From: Rhizopus arrhizus
Lineage: Eukaryota; Mucoromycota; Mucoromycetes; Mucorales; Rhizopodaceae
NCBI GenBank assembly: GCA_024220505.1
Contig: JAKZZE010000023.1
Location: 372,001-436,000 of the forward strand
DNA: 64,000 nt
Reading direction: 5' to 3'
Position numbers and translations under genes: made by a program. Under the pieces are notes generated by a model. It was not told where the DNA came from. It ran no database searches and saw only the letters and a program-made list of their open reading frames with translations. Below are positions 54,943 through 64,000 of this stretch, piece by piece. Numbering within the stretch: the first letter of the stretch is position 1; every line of letters begins with the position of its first letter.

Positions 54943-56244
54943 ATGACAACAATAGGACCTAACGTGTTGGCTCCAGTCAGCAACCAAAGCGCAACCCAAG
55001 GATATCGTCCCAGGTTAATTGAATTTTATGGCTATGAAGGAGAAGATTTCCGACATTTTTTAGAAATACTTGAATCATTTCTTGCAATTAGCAACATATA
55101 CAGTGATTCACGAAAACTCGTCATCCTCAAGTCACAATTACGGCGCGCAGCAAAAATATATTACGAAAATGTTATACTCAAAAAGAATCCTGAACTTACC
55201 TACGATGTAGCTATTGAAAAGCTGAAAGATCACTATATCACACCTGAATTAATACAAAGTTATGAACTGGAATTCAATGAAATGTACCAAGGAGAACAAG
55301 AACATCCGCAAATTTTTCTGGCTAGACTACGAGAGGCAGCTGACCTAGCAAATATTACTAGTGAAGAGGTGATTCAAAGTCGATTCCGTGCCGGTCTCTT
55401 AAGAGAAATTAAACAATTCTGTATCCAAAGCAGCTCCAAAACATTTCAAGAGTGGATAAATCATGCAGAAGGATGGTGGAATGCAAACAGACCACGCAAG
55501 ATCGCAATGGTCGATAACCCCTTTATTCCACGCAATATTAACAACGCCTTAATCTACCACGACGAAGACAATTATCGCAACCATTACGCTATAAACAATC
55601 ACAATGTTGAAATTATAGATACAGATGAAATACCAACACAAGTAGTCACAATAAATGGTACGAGCAAACCAACCAGAATGATGCATCGTAATATCATTAG
55701 TGGCCCAACTCGATTAACAACCATGGATATAAATGGTCATACAAATGGTGTTCAATATCAAGTGCATCATCGTCCAAGACATGAACATAATGAATCAGCA
55801 CATTCAGACAGCCAACAAGAAATTCTCAACATGGTACAACAAGTTATTCGTAATGAACTAAACGGCTTTTATCAACCTAACAGATCATATAATCGTAACC
55901 CACTCGAAAATCCCAATAAATATAACAACAATTATCGTGACTACAGACGCAATAATGAACATAGTGGCTATCAAAACAACAACGGAAATGGATACAACAA
56001 CAACGGAAATGGATACAACAACAATGGAAATGGATACAACAACAAAGGATATAACAACAACAACAACAATGGATACAGCAACCGTAACAACTACAACAAT
56101 AATGGATACAACAAATATAGAAACAACGTTGATTATACCAGTAGAAAACCAGAATACAACAGCAACCAGCCAAATAATAACTACAATAATCAGTCTAATC
56201 CACAACAATATATACAACAGCAAAACCAGCCGTCAAAAAACTAG
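54943..56244 (+). CDS. gag: Gag, unit 3
   Basis: 433 residues, identical to units 1 and 2; offset from unit 2 is 7781 bp. Confidence 0.88.
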   Translation: MTTIGPNVLAPVSNQSATQGYRPRLIEFYGYEGEDFRHFLEILESFLAISNIYSDSRKLVILKSQLRRAAKIYYENVILKKNPELTYDVAIEKLKDHYITPELIQSYELEFNEMYQGEQEHPQIFLARLREAADLANITSEEVIQSRFRAGLLREIKQFCIQSSSKTFQEWINHAEGWWNANRPRKIAMVDNPFIPRNINNALIYHDEDNYRNHYAINNHNVEIIDTDEIPTQVVTINGTSKPTRMMHRNIISGPTRLTTMDINGHTNGVQYQVHHRPRHEHNESAHSDSQQEILNMVQQVIRNELNGFYQPNRSYNRNPLENPNKYNNNYRDYRRNNEHSGYQNNNGNGYNNNGNGYNNNGNGYNNKGYNNNNNNGYSNRNNYNNNGYNKYRNNVDYTSRKPEYNSNQPNNNYNNQSNPQQYIQQQNQPSKN

Positions 56245-56292
56245 ATGGGTCGGTTGTTTTCAATAATGAAATTAATGGTCAATCGAATACCC
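56235..56292 (+). promoter_or_regulatory. Programmed -1 frameshift signal, unit 3
   Basis: A AAA AAC at 56235-56241 then TAG, with the identical downstream stem-forming sequence. Confidence 0.75.
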
Positions 56293-59200
56293 ACCATAAT
56301 AAACCCATTCACCAATCTCAGTTAAATCAGCATCAATATCAAAACAATAAAACATCACCTCAACAATCCCGACATCTTAACGCTATTCTAACTCAAAATG
56401 AAAGTGATTCCAACTATAAAAGAGAATTATATGCTGCAGTCAGACCCGAAAAGCCACCTGAAGTAGCTAAAGGGGTCCCATATAAGAAAACCAGACCAAC
56501 TCCACAAGAAAAGCAAACAAGAACACCGATTATTACTAGAAAAGTCAATACACGTCAACACTTTGAAGAAATCAACCCATCTGCTACAAATCAAATAGTT
56601 ACAAACAAAAGTAAAGATATGGATATAGATCTCCCTGTGAAAGAAGTAGAAAGAAAAACACCTCGACAAAGAGCAAAAAGAGAACAACCTGATATATCTT
56701 ATAATATTGTAAACGATGTGCTGGAACAACCTGCAAAGATATCAGTACGAGATCTGATAACTACTGCACCTAAATTCCGCAGAGAATTAATTAGTGCCTG
56801 TAGACCAAAAAGAAAAATAGTCAATAAGCAAGTACCTCAACAGACAATGGCATTAATTGAAGATGACGATATAAATACAACAGCTGTATATTCAAAAGTC
56901 AATATTGGAAATCACAGAGTCAAAACTCTAGTAGACTGTGGGGCAGCAAAGACATGCATGTCAAAGGCTTTAGCAGATACTTTGGAATTAAGTATAGATG
57001 CTGCATCAGAAAGCGTCTTTACCCTGGGAAATGGAACAAAGCAACCTGCATTAGGAATTATCTATGATGTACCAATTGAAGTAAAAGAAGATATGATCAT
57101 ACCTTGTACAATAGAAGTTTTACCAACCTGTCCATCGCATCTTATTATTGGAAACAACTGGTTAAACCGTGCAAAAGCAAAGATAGACTTCAACAGTTCG
57201 TCCTTAAAGGTATCATACAAGAAACAGAAAGCCGAATTGCCTATATCATTTCTCCGCAGAAAAGAAAGCGTACCAAAAATGATTAGTCATACACAAACAT
57301 ATCAAAATCCTGTCAGCATGACAAATTCTTCACCCAAACGAGTTCACTTTGAAGATGAGTCATATGAAGATGATAGTACAGAAAGTGGTGATTCTGAAGA
57401 AATATCTGAAAGCGACGAAGTAAGCGATGAAGACTATACAGCCGAAAATGAATCTTCAGAGGAAGAATTACCTCAAGAACAAATGGAAACTTCATTGTTA
57501 GTATTAGATAAAGATATGGAACAATCTATAGAACTAGTACCAGAAGAAAAAGAAAATATTGTTAGAGCACCAAAAGATGGAATGGTTTTGAAAGCATTCA
57601 CATCAAATACTTTTCGAATTGACAAGCCACCTGGAAATTATCGAAAGCTTACTTACAGCTTTAACATAACTAACAAAGACATCAGTGAAGCCATGGGATA
57701 CTTCGATATAAATTCAAATATTATTATCAACAAAAGAAACGTCGAAATACATATATACAATCGATCAGGAAACAACATATATTTGAAGCCGCATGAAGAA
57801 ATAGGTGTTTTAGAAGAATACGATCTAGAAAACGAAGAGATGATACAAGCATACCAACTCAATAGAAATTATGATTTGTTTGCCATGGAAAAAGATGTAG
57901 ATTCAAATGAAGACACAGAAAACGAAACAATAGATCAAGAATCCTACGCCAAGCTAGAAATTGGAAAAATTGAAGAAATGACAGAAAAGAAATTAAGAAA
58001 ACTGATATACAAGTACAAGGAGATATTTGACTGGAACAATGACACTATTGGATATACACAATTGATGAAACACAAAATTATAATTGAAGAAAATATACAA
58101 CCTATCAGTCACAGACCTTATCGACTCAGCCCTATCGAATCGGAATACTTGCAAAAAGAATTAGAAAAATATTGCAAATTAGGAGTCATCGCACCCTCAA
58201 ATAGTCCTTGGTCTGCACCTGTTATTTTAGTCAAAAAGAAGAATGGCGAATATCGTATGGTAATTGACTACCGCAAGCTGAATACTGTAACCAAAAAGGA
58301 TTCTTACCCACTACCGAGAATTGATGATCTACTCGACACACTAGGAAAGGCCAAAGTATTTTCCGCCTTAGACATGAGAGCTGGATTTCATCAAGTTCCA
58401 ATGGAAGAAGAAAGCAAAGAGCTAACCGCATTCACAACCAAATTTGGAGTTTATCATTACAATACGTTACCAATGGGATTAGTCAATTCACCAGCAACCT
58501 TTCAAAGATTAATTGATCTCTGCTTCCGACCACTTCTCAACAAATGTTTAGTTGCATATATAGATGATTTGAATGTATATTCTAATGACAACCATGAACA
58601 TCTTCTTCACCTAGAACAAGTATTCAATTGCATTAAAATTGCCAACTTAAAGCTCAATCCAGAGAAATGCTTCTTTTTCAAAGATCATCTGAAGTTTCTT
58701 GGATATATTGTAACTAAAGAAGGGATACAAACTGATCCAAGCAAAATTGAAAAGATTGAAAATTATCCAGTTCCTAAAACACTCACGCAAATAAGAGGGT
58801 TCCTTGGATTGGCCTCATATTATCGAAGATTTATTAAAAATTTTGCAGCAATCGCACGTCCTTTACACGATCAAACCAAAACATCAAAAAGAATACCTTG
58901 GACTAACAAGACAACCGAATCATTCGAATTGTTAAAGAAATTATTAACACAAGCACCGGTTTTGGCAAGACCTGACTTTAATCGAGACTTTATCTTAGTA
59001 ACAGACGCATCAAGAAATGGTCTTGGATGTATACTGACTCAGTTGGATGAGAACAACCACGAACATCCAATTATATATGCCAGCAGAAGCCTCAAATCAA
59101 GCGAAGGAAACTATGGTGTATCTAAACTTGAATGTTTAGCAGTAATATGGGCAGTCAAATTATTTAGACCATATCTATTGGGAAGAAAATTCACAATTAT

Positions 59201-59360
59201 TACCGATCACTCTGCATTAAAAGGTTTACTCAATTCTACAAATCCAACAGGAATCATTGCAAGATGGATCACAATCTTAGCAGAATATGAATACGAAATC
59301 AAATATCGACCTGGAAGAGTCAATGAGAGTGCCGATTTCATGTCTAGACTTGGATACTGA
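56235..59360 (+). CDS. pol: Pol: protease, RT, RNase H, unit 3
   Basis: Identical to units 1 and 2 (913 residues from ATG 56619). Intact. Confidence 0.9.
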   Translation, partial: KKLDGSVVFNNEINGQSNTHHNKPIHQSQLNQHQYQNNKTSPQQSRHLNAILTQNESDSNYKRELYAAVRPEKPPEVAKGVPYKKTRPTPQEKQTRTPIITRKVNTRQHFEEINPSATNQIVTNKSKDMDIDLPVKEVERKTPRQRAKREQPDISYNIVNDVLEQPAKISVRDLITTAPKFRRELISACRPKRKIVNKQVPQQTMALIEDDDINTTAVYSKVNIGNHRVKTLVDCGAAKTCMSKALADTLELSIDAASESVFTLGNGTKQPALGIIYDVPIEVKEDMIIPCTIEVLPTCPSHLIIGNNWLNRAKAKIDFNSSSLKVSYKKQKAELPISFLRRKESVPKMISHTQTYQNPVSMTNSSPKRVHFEDESYEDDSTESGDSEEISESDEVSDEDYTAENESSEEELPQEQMETSLLVLDKDMEQSIELVPEEKENIVRAPKDGMVLKAFTSNTFRIDKPPGNYRKLTYSFNITNKDISEAMGYFDINSNIIINKRNVEIHIYNRSGNNIYLKPHEEIGVLEEYDLENEEMIQAYQLNRNYDLFAMEKDVDSNEDTENETIDQESYAKLEIGKIEEMTEKKLRKLIYKYKEIFDWNNDTIGYTQLMKHKIIIEENIQPISHRPYRLSPIESEYLQKELEKYCKLGVIAPSNSPWSAPVILVKKKNGEYRMVIDYRKLNTVTKKDSYPLPRIDDLLDTLGKAKVFSALDMRAGFHQVPMEEESKELTAFTTKFGVYHYNTLPMGLVNSPATFQRLIDLCFRPLLNKCLVAYIDDLNVYSNDNHEHLLHLEQVFNCIKIANLKLNPEKCFFFKDHLKFLGYIVTKEGIQTDPSKIEKIENYPVPKTLTQIRGFLGLASYYRRFIKNFAAIARPLHDQTKTSKRIPWTNKTTESFELLKKLLTQAPVLARPDFNRDFILVTDASRNGLGCILTQLDENNHEHPIIYASRSLKSSEGNYGVSKLECLAVIWAVKLFRPYLLGRKFTIITDHSALKGLLNSTNPTGIIARWITILAEYEYEIKYRPGRVNESADFMSRLGY

Positions 59361-59581
59361 ACACTAAAAGCCGCAGCAATATGATTGTCACCTGAAACAC
59401 ACATTTATTTTATAAAACTACATGGAGGCAGGGAGGGGTAGTTGAAACAACACAAAACACAAAAAAAAAAAAAAAAAAAAAAAACTACAATGAAAAAAAA
59501 AAAAAAAAAATCTTACCTGAAACTCATAAAACCACAATACAACCAAATTAAGCAAATTTACCGAGTACAAGAATTACAAAA

Positions 59582-60928
59582 ATGGAAGAACAAAAAATGA
59601 ACTTATTAAAGCAATACCTGCATGATCTGAGGATTCCAGACAACATATCTGATAAAATGGTGCGATATCTGAAAAACGAATCAAGCAACTTTACTATATA
59701 CAAAGGCACACTATATCGATACAACACCTCAAACGGTATCATTCGCAAAGTATTAAATAAAGAAGAAGCTCAAAGTATAATACACACTTATCACCAACAT
59801 CCTTTGGGAGGACATCTTGCTTACAACAACACTCTACACAAGATTGCCACACGATATTATTGGGAAAAAATGGCTCATGACATACAAGAATACGTTAAAA
59901 AATGCCCAAGATGCCAAGTTCATGGATGCAAAACTCTTAACGAAGAATTGTACCCAGTACCAGTATCAACAAAGCCATTTGACAGAATAGCACTAGATGT
60001 TAAACATGTTCAGTCATCAAGAACTGGATATCGATATATAATCGTTGGTATCGATTATTTAACGAAATATGTAGAAGCTCGAGCTATACGTTTTCAATCA
60101 TCATCTGAAATTGCCCTGTTTTTATACGAAGAAATTATTTGCCGACATGGATGTCCAACTATCATCGTATCAGACAATGGAAAACCTTTTTTAAGCGACT
60201 TGGTACGACAAGTTTGCCGCAGTTATTCAATAATACACAAGACAACAACTCCATATAATCCACAAAGTAATGGACTCATAGAACGATTTAATCGAACATT
60301 AGGCCAAATACTCCAAAGACGAAGTGATGATGAAAAGAAAGACTGGGATCAATATCTACCAGCAACATTATTCGCATATAGATCAATGAAACAGGCTACA
60401 ACAAAACAAAGTCCATTCTGCTTAATGTACGGGTATGAGCCTAGAACACCCTTCGATATGGAACATCAGATCTATGAAAAGAAATCTCCAAAGTTTGAAG
60501 CAGCTTTGTTTCATCGAACCGCTCATCAGTTGCACAATCTTAATCGAATTAGGGAACAAGCAGCTAAGGCCATTAAAGCAACACAGGCAGTACAGAAAAA
60601 GGCTATTGAAAACAAACTTCTAGATCAACGAAAAGAATTGAAGCCTGCTTTCAATCTAGGAGATATTGTATTGATATACAAAGATTACTTATCAACATCT
60701 TGGTCTGGAAAGCTTCAAGACAAATGGGAGGGACCGTACATTATACACCAAATCCTAGGAAAAGGCACATACCATGTTAAAAACATCAACGTACAAGATA
60801 CCAAAATTAGAAGGGTACACGGTAATCGTTTGAAACCATATTCTTTCCCAGACGTACAATGGAAATCGGAACACGAAAGGGTTATCTCAACCACAATAGA
60901 TGATGAAACAAGAGACTTACTTCAATAA
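59582..60928 (+). CDS. int: Integrase, unit 3
   Basis: 448 residues identical to units 1 and 2. Intact DDE core and GPY/F module; preceded by the spacer 59361-59581. Confidence 0.9.
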   Translation: MEEQKMNLLKQYLHDLRIPDNISDKMVRYLKNESSNFTIYKGTLYRYNTSNGIIRKVLNKEEAQSIIHTYHQHPLGGHLAYNNTLHKIATRYYWEKMAHDIQEYVKKCPRCQVHGCKTLNEELYPVPVSTKPFDRIALDVKHVQSSRTGYRYIIVGIDYLTKYVEARAIRFQSSSEIALFLYEEIICRHGCPTIIVSDNGKPFLSDLVRQVCRSYSIIHKTTTPYNPQSNGLIERFNRTLGQILQRRSDDEKKDWDQYLPATLFAYRSMKQATTKQSPFCLMYGYEPRTPFDMEHQIYEKKSPKFEAALFHRTAHQLHNLNRIREQAAKAIKATQAVQKKAIENKLLDQRKELKPAFNLGDIVLIYKDYLSTSWSGKLQDKWEGPYIIHQILGKGTYHVKNINVQDTKIRRVHGNRLKPYSFPDVQWKSEHERVISTTIDDETRDLLQ

Positions 60929-60935
60929 TACACAT

Positions 60936-60987
<52 letters not shown>

Positions 60988-61088
60988 TGAAACAAACGAC
61001 ATACACATCGAAAAAAAAAAAAAGATATAAATACACCAAAGATTAATCCACAAAGGAATACAAAAAATAACAATAATTGATATACAAA

Positions 61089-61964
61089 ATGCTCTCTAAT
61101 ATTCTCGCTGAAACTGCTACTATTCGAAGCGCATGGTGGCGTCCTTATGCTCCTAATAAGGAAGACTTTGCTAATCTCTCTGAATACTACGTATTCATGT
61201 TCACGGAATACTTTGTTACCCTCTGTCAACAAGAAGGTTATGAATCACTCATGAATGCTCTCCTCAATTGGCTTATTGAATACGAAAATGATGCTAGTGG
61301 TGGTATATTCACTTTTACAGACGAAAATGGAATTACTGTTAGTCGCTATGAGTATGCTTTGGATATTGCTAATGATATTAGCAACCATTTGGATGAAATT
61401 CTCCCCATTATGGGTTTGCCAATGCCACCCAATGACTCTCCTGTTATGGAACCCGAAATCCTGACTATTCCATCAACACCAAGTAACCACTCACCAAGTC
61501 CACCATGTGAACTAGAGATTCAAGACTCTAATCCAAAAGAGGCACAGGAAATAATTGATTTCGAAGAATTAGATGCTTACCTCCTCAAAGAATTCAATAA
61601 TATGAATGCTATTGAAGTTGCTAGAAACCACATGACAAGTACATACAGCAAGTATGAAGAATTGCTCAAGCAACAAAGAAAAATAGTACGCGAAAAAAGA
61701 CTACTAATTGAAGAATTGGTTATTGAAGTCAATTACTGGAGTCATCTTTCATTCGAAGAACCTGACTTAAATGAAATTAGTATTAGAAATTATTTTGCAC
61801 AAAAATACGCCAAATTAAGAACAATTCTGCCATCAATACATCGAAATCCATCTCTCAAGGATCAAATTAGACGACAAGACTCTTGGGGAAATAAAAGAAA
61901 CCGCACAAGAACGTTCGAGGCCGAACTTTCATCCGGTGGGGACATCTGTAACACACAAGAATAA
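61089..61964 (+). CDS. ORF D, unit 3
   Basis: 291 residues identical to units 1 and 2, ending 18 bp inside the last LTR. Confidence 0.7.
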   Translation: MLSNILAETATIRSAWWRPYAPNKEDFANLSEYYVFMFTEYFVTLCQQEGYESLMNALLNWLIEYENDASGGIFTFTDENGITVSRYEYALDIANDISNHLDEILPIMGLPMPPNDSPVMEPEILTIPSTPSNHSPSPPCELEIQDSNPKEAQEIIDFEELDAYLLKEFNNMNAIEVARNHMTSTYSKYEELLKQQRKIVREKRLLIEELVIEVNYWSHLSFEEPDLNEISIRNYFAQKYAKLRTILPSIHRNPSLKDQIRRQDSWGNKRNRTRTFEAELSSGGDICNTQE

Positions 61965-62503
61965 AACGGCGGAATTTAAATCGTTGCAGTTTATAACGAA
62001 CGCCTTGCAGTTTACAACAACCACCTTACACTATACAACAACCGCCTCTTATGTTATAACAACCATTCAAAATACCAAAAACAGAACAAAACATAAAATC
62101 CAAAAACATATAAATAACCCCAAAGAATAATCTCAAAAAATACTTCACTTCTAACTTCCTAACTTCTCTCTTATTTTATTTTTACTTTTTCTTTTTATCA
62201 AATAAATATTCTTTTAAAGAGGCAAACTATCTCTTATTTTATTTAACATCAAGAACAAGAAGTCCCTTGAAGCTATTATACTTCATTGTAAATCCCCTTT
62301 TTTATTTTACTTTATCTTTTTATTTTTATTCTACCTTAACTAAAACAGTTTGATCTACTTTATAAGATCTGGTGGTCACTATAACAAGCGAATCAAGCCA
62401 ATCCAACTCATATAAAAGCAATTATTATACCAATTACAACTTAAATCTGTTTATTTAAACCTCAACTCAACACACTCAAGCGAACTAGTAAAAATTTATT
62501 ACA
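61947..62503 (+). repeat. Gypsy family 1 LTR, fourth copy (3' end of the array)
   Basis: 557 bp, ends TTATTACA and is followed by TTGT (62504-62507), the target duplication matching 38609-38612. Confidence 0.9.
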
Positions 62504-62507
62504 TTGT

Positions 62508-62893
62508 AAATCACTTTACAAATTGTCATTATTTTTCCTATTTGACAAATTTTTAACCTTTTGATATTTTTACATTGTAACAAAGAAGCTAAAAAATGAA
62601 AAAAGTCAAAAAAATGAGAAAGGTCAAAAAAATGAAAAAAGTCAAAAAAACGAAAAAAGTCAAAAAAATGAAAAAAGTCAAAAAGAAAAAAAAAAAATTA
62701 CAGCATATAAATATCCCAACCATTTAGTCAAAGAAAAAGGACAGTACAGTTCTACTCATATATTTTATTATATATTTTATTCAATAAACAGGCAACCTTC
62801 TCATAAAAAGTTCCTGATCCCTTTATTTTTTTTTATCTTTACATTTTATTTACTTATAGTTGATCTTACATAAAAGATCTGGTGGTCACTACA
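62508..62893 (+). repeat. Probable remnant LTR of a third gypsy family with primer-binding-site core
   Basis: The 3' part (about 62810-62880) resembles the family 1 LTR segment ending ATAAGATC and is directly followed by TGGTGGTCACTAC (62880-62892). That is the expected order LTR end then primer-binding site. Five 18-bp repeats of ATGAAAAAAGTCAAAAAA lie at 62596-62685. The family 2 LTR starts immediately after. Its own 5' end was probably displaced by the family 1 array. Confidence 0.5.
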
Positions 62894-63234
62894 TGTCATG
62901 TTTTGACATGTCAATAAGATACAGTCTTATCATTCTGGACTAAATCTTTACAAATGAGTTTGAATAAGAATAGAACCTGATAATTATCACTGCCCTAAAC
63001 AGCCAAGTTTCACTTTCATCTCAACAGTTGATTATTAACATCAGTTTATAAAATTTTTCTTATACATGTCAAATCATATCGGTCGTAACTATTTTTGTCA
63101 TCTAATCTCAGGTCTTGCTCAACTAATATAAATAGCCTTGAAATCTTTCTTTAATAAAAGTATTCGACTTTAGAACTATTGTTCGGTCTCGTTAATTCTT
63201 CTTTATCTTATTTTTGAATACTTAAAACACTTCA
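62894..63234 (+). repeat. 5' LTR of gypsy family 2
   Basis: About 341 bp, TGTCATGTTTTGACATG...AAAACACTTCA. Near-identical copies are at 14347-14684 and, inverted, 13592-13931. A gag frame follows 43 bp later, so this one is attached to an element running off the window. Confidence 0.85.
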
Positions 63235-63277
63235 TTTTTTTTAACGAATTCTGAACTCCCAATCACAAAAAGCAAAT

Positions 63278-64000
63278 ATGGCTAACGAAGATCAATCTCT
63301 TAATACTTTCACTTATGGTGAAACTGGTGTGTTTAGAACAAACATAGAGGAAACATCAAAAGTCATCGAAGATACCGAAATGGCTAGTGAACAAGAGGAC
63401 CCTTCTACTCCCCACCAAAGTACTCAAGCCGAAGACCCTTCCGTTGACGCTGTCATGGGTCTTAGGGTGACACTAGAAAACCTTAGACAGCAAATAGCTC
63501 GTGCTGTTGTGGCTGGTGCTACCCAAGAAGATTTGCTGAAGTTGCAGGAGCGAGCAGTAAACATCCAAAACTGCATCAAATTCCTTGATGAAGCTCAAGC
63601 GTTTTGTGTCCCTCCTCCTCCATCTACCAATGATGCGACTTTTAGTTCTGGTATCTCAAGTAGAAATCCTCACCCTCGCCTGGATCATCTTATCCCTTCG
63701 GATCTCCCAGTATGGCAGTGGCGTGGTAACGTCTGGAGAAAGGATGCTGACATCCATGACTCAGTGGAAGACTTGCTTGATACTTTTTCTTTAATAATTG
63801 AATCTAATGGCTTGTCTGTTGATGCTAGTTGGTCTCGCCTAGTTCCCATCAAAATGAACAGGGATCAACGATCATGGTTCAACGAAGTATTAAAAGGGCG
63901 TAGCTTGACTTGGTCTGAGGTCCGTAAAATTATAATCAAGACTTATGCGGCACAAGACGTAGCCCAGGAACTGGAGCACATGGACCAACTCTTATCACTT
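63278..64000 (+). CDS. gag: Gag of gypsy family 2, N-terminal part (window edge)
   Basis: Open from MANEDQSLNTF for 241 codons to the window end. An acidic N-terminus (20-65) is followed by a helical segment (LRVTLENLRQQIARAV) and a capsid-like retrotransposon gag region from about 140 (DLPVWQWRGNVWRK, DSVEDLLDTFSLII, RSWFNEVLKGRSLTWSEVRKIII). More GC-rich and less A-biased than family 1 gag, so a different lineage. The rest of the element is outside the window. Confidence 0.8.
   Translation, partial: MANEDQSLNTFTYGETGVFRTNIEETSKVIEDTEMASEQEDPSTPHQSTQAEDPSVDAVMGLRVTLENLRQQIARAVVAGATQEDLLKLQERAVNIQNCIKFLDEAQAFCVPPPPSTNDATFSSGISSRNPHPRLDHLIPSDLPVWQWRGNVWRKDADIHDSVEDLLDTFSLIIESNGLSVDASWSRLVPIKMNRDQRSWFNEVLKGRSLTWSEVRKIIIKTYAAQDVAQELEHMDQLLSL

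Larger units (their letters stand above)
38613..62503 (+). mobile_element. Tandem multimer of one Ty3/gypsy element (LTR-int-LTR-int-LTR-int-LTR)
   Basis: Three internal regions (39170-46388, 46944-54168, 54725-61946) alternate with four LTRs. TTGT lies immediately outside the two outermost LTRs (38609-38612, 62504-62507) and not at inner LTRs, so the array behaves as one insertion or expanded in place. The proteins of the three units are identical; differences are mainly homopolymer indels. Internal regions begin with a TGGTGGTCACTACGAGG primer-binding site two bases after the LTR and end in a GGTGGGGA purine stretch. Confidence 0.9.

Noticed and set aside
38613..62503. Three independent insertions of the same element
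   Set aside because: Only the outermost LTRs have the TTGT duplication, and inner LTRs are shared between units.
62596..62685. CRISPR-like array
   Set aside because: The repeats are contiguous with no spacers, and the genome is eukaryotic.

Overview
The window looks like a transposon-dense, AT-rich accessory region of a fungal chromosome, most probably an early-diverging fungus of the Mucorales (Rhizopus-like; the genus is an inference). The reasons are short GT..AG introns of 50-70 nt, very abundant Tc1/mariner elements, Ty3/gypsy elements, a Plavaka/CACTA-type transposase and a nuclear tRNA-Phe(GAA). I see no bacterial operon structure.

Layout. (1) 1-3.95 kb, 22.08-26.93 kb and 30.65-38.35 kb carry three copies (A, B, C) of one unrecognised four-exon gene, each with a divergent, apparently spliced, non-coding transcript. 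A is inverted; B and C are tandem. Only C (31748-33094) is intact. A and B are each broken by a different Tc1/mariner element in the same exon, 4 bp apart. (2) 4.0-22.1 kb and 26.9-30.2 kb are nests of Tc1/mariner (DD35E and DD37E), IS630-like and gypsy fragments. One IS630-like element (17992-19644) is intact. (3) 7.31-13.59 kb, minus strand, is the most unusual object. It holds the helicase and RNA-dependent RNA polymerase of a positive-strand, alphavirus-supergroup-like RNA virus. It sits between a retrotransposon LTR and a gypsy RT/RNase H fragment in the same orientation, and was later split by a mariner that was itself hit by another mariner. (4) 33.2-36.2 kb is an intact three-exon Plavaka/CACTA-like transposase. 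(5) 38362-38434 is tRNA-Phe. (6) 38613-62503 is a 23.9-kb tandem multimer of one Ty3/gypsy element: four 555-557-bp LTRs and three internal regions, with TTGT flanking only the outer ends. Each internal region encodes Gag, a -1-frameshifted protease-RT-RNase H, a separate integrase ORF and a fourth ORF of unknown function. (7) 62.9 kb to the end is the 5' LTR and gag of a second gypsy family, cut by the window edge. The same LTR family flanks the viral insert.

How the parts relate. Reverse transcriptase from a gypsy element probably captured the viral RNA by template switching, which fits an LTR-virus-gypsy order on one strand. Most mariner elements of the window share an unusual terminal design: each ~210-bp end is bounded by an outer and an inner copy of one element-specific motif in inverted orientation. 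Almost all cut-and-paste elements here carry only one or a few disabling mutations, so the region is a recent and possibly ongoing transposition hotspot.
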